Positions 24,008-27,845 of a stretch of 27,845 bases of DNA are shown in pieces. The DNA is from DUAG01 sp046756865. Lineage in GTDB: Bacteria > Nitrospirota > Nitrospiria > SBBL01 > JAADHI01. Each line of letters starts with the position of its first letter. Positions within the stretch are counted from its first letter, which is position 1. The notes under the pieces are model-generated. The model was given only the letters and a program-made list of their open reading frames with translations, searched no databases and was not told the DNA's origin. The position numbers and the translations under genes are program-made. Location: NCBI GenBank assembly GCA_046756865.1, contig JBHHXE010000010.1, positions 1-27,845 of the forward strand. The letters run 5' to 3'.

Positions 24008-25183
24008 TTAATTGATTAAACCGCTTTTTGAATCTGCAGCCCGCGCTGCATGGGCAATGGCTTCACCGGCACGCCGGCTGATCAAGCGTTGTTGTTTGTA
24101 TCCGAGAACCAGACCCCAGGCATCATTCGGGTACCGCTTTGCCAGGGGCAGGGCGACATCTTCCAGCATCCAGCGACCATGCCGTTCATCTTCTTTGATG
24201 TGGAGATCCCAGTATCCTGTAGCTTTTTGGGAAAAATCAAGTCGTTTCGCGGCGGCGGAATAGGGTCGAAATGCTGTAGGCACTGAAATTTCAGTATAGA
24301 GCAGTCCCCCGATATAACGGAGGAAATAGCGTTTGCATTCTGTGAGCAGGAAGCTGTGATTGACACCCGCGAGAACCTCCCAGGGCACCACATCGAAGTA
24401 GGCCTCCGGCTCTGTACTCATATCAAATTCAAGGAGCATCACCTTAAAATATGTGGAATGTTTGCGCGTAAGACGTCCACCTCCATACTCCTCCAAAAAC
24501 AGTTTGGTCAGCGTGGAATGGATCTCGTTTGCAACCCCCCCCAGCATGCGCGACATCTGACTGGCCTCAACCAGGCCGTCTAGTGATGTGATCGCGAGGA
24601 GCTGCCGATACCCGGCTTCCCCCGCATGATCACGAAAGAAAACACCAGATTCGGAGAGCTCGGGCTCCAAATCCTTTTGGGCCTCCTCAATTAAAATCTC
24701 GCCCACATTGGCATGCTTTATCTCGGGGCAATCCAGGCACTTCATCTCCCATGACTGCCAAGCCTCCTCAATTCGGTCACGGATGCCCCGAAGATAAGCA
24801 GAACGTTCATTCTTATACCGTTTTAAATCGTCATACCAGAAAAGCTTGAGTCGATTGATACGGTAGAGAACCCGTTGCAGAAATCGATGAGCCGTTTCCG
24901 AATCGGAAGAACCGTGATAAGCAGCAATCAGCGCGTCATCCAGTGTCTGCTCAAAATCCAGGATGACAAGACGGAGCGTGTCAAGATTTTCATCCAGCCT
25001 ATCGGCATCCAGGAGCATCTCGAATTGCGCTTCTGCGGCATTGTACCGTGAGCGTGCTTCTGGCCCCGAGATTGCGCCATCAGGAATCTTTTGAGCTGCT
25101 GTTTCCTGCATTTCCATAAAAAAGTCCGGGAGAGGTTTCAACGATTGGAAGCTGTTACAATAGCAGGCATCATTGTAACGCAA
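24008..25183 (-). CDS. Heme-oxygenase-like diiron enzyme (HDO superfamily, Haem_oxygenas_2 type)
   Basis: The product has 391 residues and is all-helical. The C-terminal half carries the six-ligand diiron pattern of the HDO superfamily (UndA, CADD, BesC, SznF): Glu232 in LEEYGGG, His242 in RKHSTYF, Glu298 in LYTEISVP, and the triad His328, Asp332, His335 in DLHIKEDERHGRWM. Such enzymes activate O2 for oxidative cleavage, hydroxylation or N-oxygenation of small molecules or peptides. The N-terminal ~180 residues are a helical extension I cannot assign. The start is TTG 25183 with GGGAG 4 bases before it, 15 bases after the upstream peptidase gene; an ATG at codon 23 (about 25117) lacks a site. 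The product is unknown; its partner genes suggest a two-enzyme unit. Confidence 0.8.
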   Translation of the reverse strand: MRYNDACYCNSFQSLKPLPDFFMEMQETAAQKIPDGAISGPEARSRYNAAEAQFEMLLDADRLDENLDTLRLVILDFEQTLDDALIAAYHGSSDSETAHRFLQRVLYRINRLKLFWYDDLKRYKNERSAYLRGIRDRIEEAWQSWEMKCLDCPEIKHANVGEILIEEAQKDLEPELSESGVFFRDHAGEAGYRQLLAITSLDGLVEASQMSRMLGGVANEIHSTLTKLFLEEYGGGRLTRKHSTYFKVMLLEFDMSTEPEAYFDVVPWEVLAGVNHSFLLTECKRYFLRYIGGLLYTEISVPTAFRPYSAAAKRLDFSQKATGYWDLHIKEDERHGRWMLEDVALPLAKRYPNDAWGLVLGYKQQRLISRRAGEAIAHAARAADSKSGLIN

Positions 25184-25198
25184 TGGCTCCCATTGCTG

Positions 25199-26251
25199 TC
25201 AAGGAAGCGATGAAAAAGGCCTATTTTTCCTGAAGGGTCTCAATGTGTAGGTGCCGTCCTGGAAAACGGTAACCCCATCGATTTCCACCGTTTTGGCATC
25301 AACAAAGACGTCAACATGAAATCCACCCTTTTTGGGAAAACCCGGTTTTTTATATTGTAAGTGCTTGGCGCCCAGAGAGAGGTGAATGCCGCACATTCTT
25401 TCGTAGGTGCCGATGTCACTGACCCGCCGATCACGACTAAACGCCCGGTTGAGACCAAACCCAAGCTCCCGAACCCAGACGACTTCTTCTTTCTCCCGGA
25501 TCTTTTCCAAAACACGCTCAAAACCTTCCGGCGCGTCCGGACTGGAAACAAGCAGGCCTTCTTCAATCCTGACGGTGAAGGCTTCCTTGGGTACATTGAC
25601 ACGAAAATCGGTATCGCCGAAAGCAAATATCTTTGCAGTGCCGCTCAAGCGACTGATCTCTTCCGGCTCAGTAAAGACTTCCCCGATCGGATACTGGCCC
25701 CCGATATTTTTCATATCTTCGTAATCACCAATATTCAACTTGGGTTCTAAAAAGGACGAGTCATAGACCAGCTCAGCATCCTCGCAGGTAATCCTGACTT
25801 TTTTCGCCCGGGAGATGCAATCTCTAAGTTGGGGTCCAATCGTCCGGTAGTAAGAGGGGTCGTAGGCAATAGAATCAACATACACCGCAAATTCCTCTTC
25901 AGGAATGCGGCCCAGGTGCGGGTGTTCAATCACCTTTAGTTTCCGATTAAAGAGCTCCAGCCGTATGCGAAACCGACTTAGACGAAAGCTGGTGGATTGG
26001 ATCAGGATGACCAGATCTCCCGGGGAAAGCTTGTTGAACTGTTCCAGAATGACTTCCGAGTCGGATCGATCAAAATCAAAGGCGTCGGCATCCGGAAGAA
26101 CGGCCTGATAGGCCCCGCTCAAGAGCTTTGCCAAATCCGAGTTTGTATCATAAATAATGACTGCGCGTTCCCTCGGGGTGTAGGCCAGAGCGATAGAAAC
26201 CGTATCCCGAATATTCTCTTCCGTAATTTTTGTCAGTGAAGTCCATCCCAT
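25199..26251 (-). CDS. M29-like (aminopeptidase T-related) metallopeptidase
   Basis: The product has 350 residues. The dimetal ligands of the M29 aminopeptidases all have counterparts by eye: Glu191 in PIGEVFTEP (cf. PAGEVFT), Glu262 in ELGFGLN, His290 in CGIHLSLG, and His312/Asp314 in GFHVDVF. It is shorter than AmpT-type enzymes (about 400 residues) and opens with a diverged N-terminal domain. Classical members remove N-terminal residues from peptides using Co2+ or Zn2+, but several shorter relatives have no known substrate. ATG 26251 has a weak ribosome site and an A/T-rich sequence (TTATATAAA) just upstream. The diiron-enzyme gene follows after 15 bases, implying coupled expression. Confidence 0.8.
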   Translation of the reverse strand: MGWTSLTKITEENIRDTVSIALAYTPRERAVIIYDTNSDLAKLLSGAYQAVLPDADAFDFDRSDSEVILEQFNKLSPGDLVILIQSTSFRLSRFRIRLELFNRKLKVIEHPHLGRIPEEEFAVYVDSIAYDPSYYRTIGPQLRDCISRAKKVRITCEDAELVYDSSFLEPKLNIGDYEDMKNIGGQYPIGEVFTEPEEISRLSGTAKIFAFGDTDFRVNVPKEAFTVRIEEGLLVSSPDAPEGFERVLEKIREKEEVVWVRELGFGLNRAFSRDRRVSDIGTYERMCGIHLSLGAKHLQYKKPGFPKKGGFHVDVFVDAKTVEIDGVTVFQDGTYTLRPFRKNRPFSSLP

Positions 26252-26316
26252 TTTATATAACCCGCCTGATCCACGCCTCCGTTTTCTACCGCGAACTCGA
26301 CTCCATTGTGAATCCC

Positions 26317-26856
26317 CTAAACAATTCCGGTGTCTTTATCATTCAGACTCAGTTGGTTATTCTCTTCCCAGTAATCCTGAATCCCCTGCTTCCCAAGACT
26401 TTCAGCCCACTTTGATAATGTTGGGCGATCACCCTTTAGCGTATAGCGGGGCACAGCATAACCGCAGGATGTCAAAACCAGACTCAGGTCAAGCTCAAAG
26501 ATCTGGCGCGCGCCGACATCCCCTGGGAAGAGGGAATAAAGGCCCTCCCAGGCCCGGTCTCTCGGATGGATGGCGGTTGCCTGGCCGAATAACCTTAAGA
26601 TGAGCGGCCGCACATCAAATGAGCAGAACATGACCGTCATGCGGCGGTTTTCAAGCACATGGGCCGCGGTTTCATTCCCGCTTCCGGTTAGGTTCAGCCA
26701 CACCACTTTTGAGGGGCTAATGACCCTAAAACTGTCCATTCCTTTTGGGGAAACGTTTACAAAGCCTTCTGCGCCTGCAGTACCGACAAAGAACAGGTGT
26801 TGGTTTTTTATAAACGCGATATGCTCATCGCTAAGCTCATCAATTCTCTCGGCCAC
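26317..26856 (-). CDS. PPOX-fold flavin-binding protein (pyridoxamine 5'-phosphate oxidase family)
   Basis: The product has 179 residues from GTG 26856, with GAGGGGGTG upstream. The split-barrel features are FFVGTAGAEGFVNVSPKG near residues 22-39, then WLNLTGSGNETAAHVLEN and MTVMFCSFD, which usually contact FMN or F420. Family members are flavin- or F420-dependent oxidoreductases, or bind heme or bilins; this short form is commonly annotated only at family level, and the reaction cannot be inferred. It lies 53 bases after the redoxin gene and 65 bases before the M29-like gene, all on the minus strand, so the four genes could form one transcript. Confidence 0.88.
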   Translation of the reverse strand: MAERIDELSDEHIAFIKNQHLFFVGTAGAEGFVNVSPKGMDSFRVISPSKVVWLNLTGSGNETAAHVLENRRMTVMFCSFDVRPLILRLFGQATAIHPRDRAWEGLYSLFPGDVGARQIFELDLSLVLTSCGYAVPRYTLKGDRPTLSKWAESLGKQGIQDYWEENNQLSLNDKDTGIV

Positions 26857-26909
26857 AATTCACCCCCTCGGATAACTCGCTTCAGAACGATATCCCTTTC
26901 GCCTGCCCT

Positions 26910-27491
26910 TTAAACAAGGTCACAGGCATCGGGCGGCATCCAATGCGCATCCTGACCCTCCCACTTTATGTTGCATCCTATCGGATTCGTCACCGGTTGA
27001 CGGATGGCTTGCCCCGCAAGAAGTTCCTCCAGCGCGCGGTCAATATCATTGACCTTTACCGCGGCTGCATTGCGCGGATTATCCACACCACGGCCTGTGT
27101 AAACAAGCTTTCGATCCTGGTCAAACAGGTAGAAATGAGGCGTCCTTAGTCCCCCGTAGGCCATCGCAACCTCCTGAGATTTATCCCGAGCGTAGACCCA
27201 CGGAAATCGGTGCGTTTTCATCCTCTCCACCATATGTTCAAAATCATCGTCCGGATAGGTATTCTCACTGTTGGCGTTGATCCCGATGAAAGCAACGCCC
27301 TTGTCCTTAAACCGCTCAGCCGTCATCCGGGTCACCTCATCCGAGCCGATGACGTAAGGACAGTGGTTGCAGGTAAAAAAAAGGACCAGCGCTTTGGCTC
27401 CGGCAAAGTCAGCCAAACTATAGGTTTTTCCATCCGTTGCAGGCAACGTAAAATCTCGAGCCTGATCGCCAATTTCCAGGGTAAAGGCCAT
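26910..27491 (-). CDS. Thioredoxin-fold redoxin with TCNHCPY motif
   Basis: The product has 193 residues from ATG 27491, with AGGAGGAAG upstream; the open frame reaches 27572 but that part has no ribosome site and is basic low-complexity. The AhpC/TSA-Redoxin fold starts at GDQARDFTLPATDGKTYSL. The active-site pair is Cys41 and Cys44 in FFTCNHCPYV, and PHFYLFDQDRKLVYTGRG follows in the usual place after the cis-Pro (LRTPHFY). Proteins with this NHCPY motif are widespread, cytoplasmic (no signal peptide here), and of unproven function, probably thiol oxidoreductases. It is the first gene of the minus-strand run towards the diiron enzyme. Confidence 0.9.
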   Translation of the reverse strand: MAFTLEIGDQARDFTLPATDGKTYSLADFAGAKALVLFFTCNHCPYVIGSDEVTRMTAERFKDKGVAFIGINANSENTYPDDDFEHMVERMKTHRFPWVYARDKSQEVAMAYGGLRTPHFYLFDQDRKLVYTGRGVDNPRNAAAVKVNDIDRALEELLAGQAIRQPVTNPIGCNIKWEGQDAHWMPPDACDLV

Positions 27492-27611
27492 CTTCTTCCT
27501 CCTTCTGTGGCGGCTATACCGGATTCTTCCAAGACGAACAGCGTGCATCGCTTGACGGAAACAAGGCCACAAACAAGATCAACCGCATTGCTCCCGAACA
27601 GTCTTTTTTTA

Positions 27612-27845
27612 ATCTTCACATCACATTTTGCCATCCTACCATAAATATTTCATCAACAGGAGGGCTTCCCTGACCACATCAGAATTAAGGCAAAGTATAT
27701 CCAGGAAATCCTGATTAAGTCTGGGTTGAATTTTTCAGGAGATAAAATGTTTCGATTCAAGGCGCAAATCGCAGAGAATAGCCCGCTATTTTCAAGATTT
27801 GCAACGAGGAAACGGGACATGATTGCCCTTAAAAAAACAATTCAT
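27612..27845 (+). pseudogene. Open tail-like fragment, possibly of a PEP/pyruvate-binding protein, running off the right edge
   Basis: The plus strand is open from just after a TAA near 27609 to the window end (78 codons), without a good early start. The stretch YHKYFINRRGFPDHIRIKAK, then YIQEILIKSGLNFSGDK, reads like real protein. It reminds me of the C-terminal region of PpsA-like PEP/pyruvate-binding proteins of environmental bacteria (pattern G.PDHIRI.A..V...L...GF). An internal ATG at 27747 has AGGAG 7 bases upstream, so a new gene starting there is another reading. The last third coincides with a palindromic repeat. A partial gene, a relic or a chance frame all remain possible. Confidence 0.35.
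27760..27806. repeat. Second palindromic (REP-like) repeat unit
   Basis: Nested inverted pairs are GCAAATC (27764-27770) with GATTTGC (27796-27802) and AATAGC-CC-GCTATT (27777-27790). The flanks AAGGCGC on the left and GCAACGAGG on the right match the order AAGGC...GCAG...core...GCAACG of the pstB-phoU repeat in its minus orientation, with a different core palindrome. Confidence 0.6.

Overview
The window looks like a chromosomal segment of a Gram-negative, free-living bacterium of moderate GC content. Supporting points are a beta-barrel porin, a Pst phosphate importer, an exosortase-associated protein (TIGR04073 type) and the core block rpsB-tsf-pyrH-frr. I lean towards Nitrospirota or a deltaproteobacterium-like lineage, because exosortase-associated proteins, short palindromic intergenic repeats and orphan B12-radical SAM proteins are common there. 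The sequence alone does not settle this. No rRNA, tRNA, CRISPR array or intact transposase was seen.

Layout. Positions 1-2990 are gene-poor and eroded: a secreted GDSL esterase cut by the left edge (-), a relic of an ArdC-type antirestriction gene (+), a TIGR04073-type protein with its terminator (-), and a truncated DUF123/GIY-YIG fragment (+). Positions 2820-8790 form a phosphate-starvation block: a Pho box and porin, then a second Pho box and pstS-pstC-pstA-pstB-phoU, with a palindromic repeat between pstB and phoU. Positions 8838-8943 hold another palindromic repeat. Then come an orphan B12-binding radical SAM gene (-), a 2-Cys peroxiredoxin (+) and trpS (-), the last two sharing a bidirectional terminator.

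Positions 12590-18881 are an ion-homeostasis block: a ClC-CBS chloride protein, KtrB and KtrA potassium uptake (+), facing an SLC13 permease with RCK_C domains (-). A probable 26-codon leader ORF, overlapping a 10-bp inverted repeat, lies between ktrB and ktrA and ends on the ktrA start codon.

From 18900 to 27491 every gene is on the minus strand. In transcription order they are: a redoxin, a PPOX-fold flavoprotein, an M29-like metallopeptidase, a heme-oxygenase-like diiron protein, a Nudix hydrolase, rpsB, tsf, pyrH, frr and alr. The right edge has an open frame that reads like the tail of a larger protein and runs into a second palindromic repeat.

The best candidate for an undescribed system is the M29-like peptidase tightly coupled to the heme-oxygenase-like diiron enzyme (24008-26251). 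Both keep their full putative metal-ligand sets and have no obvious pathway partners. The leader ORF and inverted repeat before ktrA are the most interesting regulatory signal.
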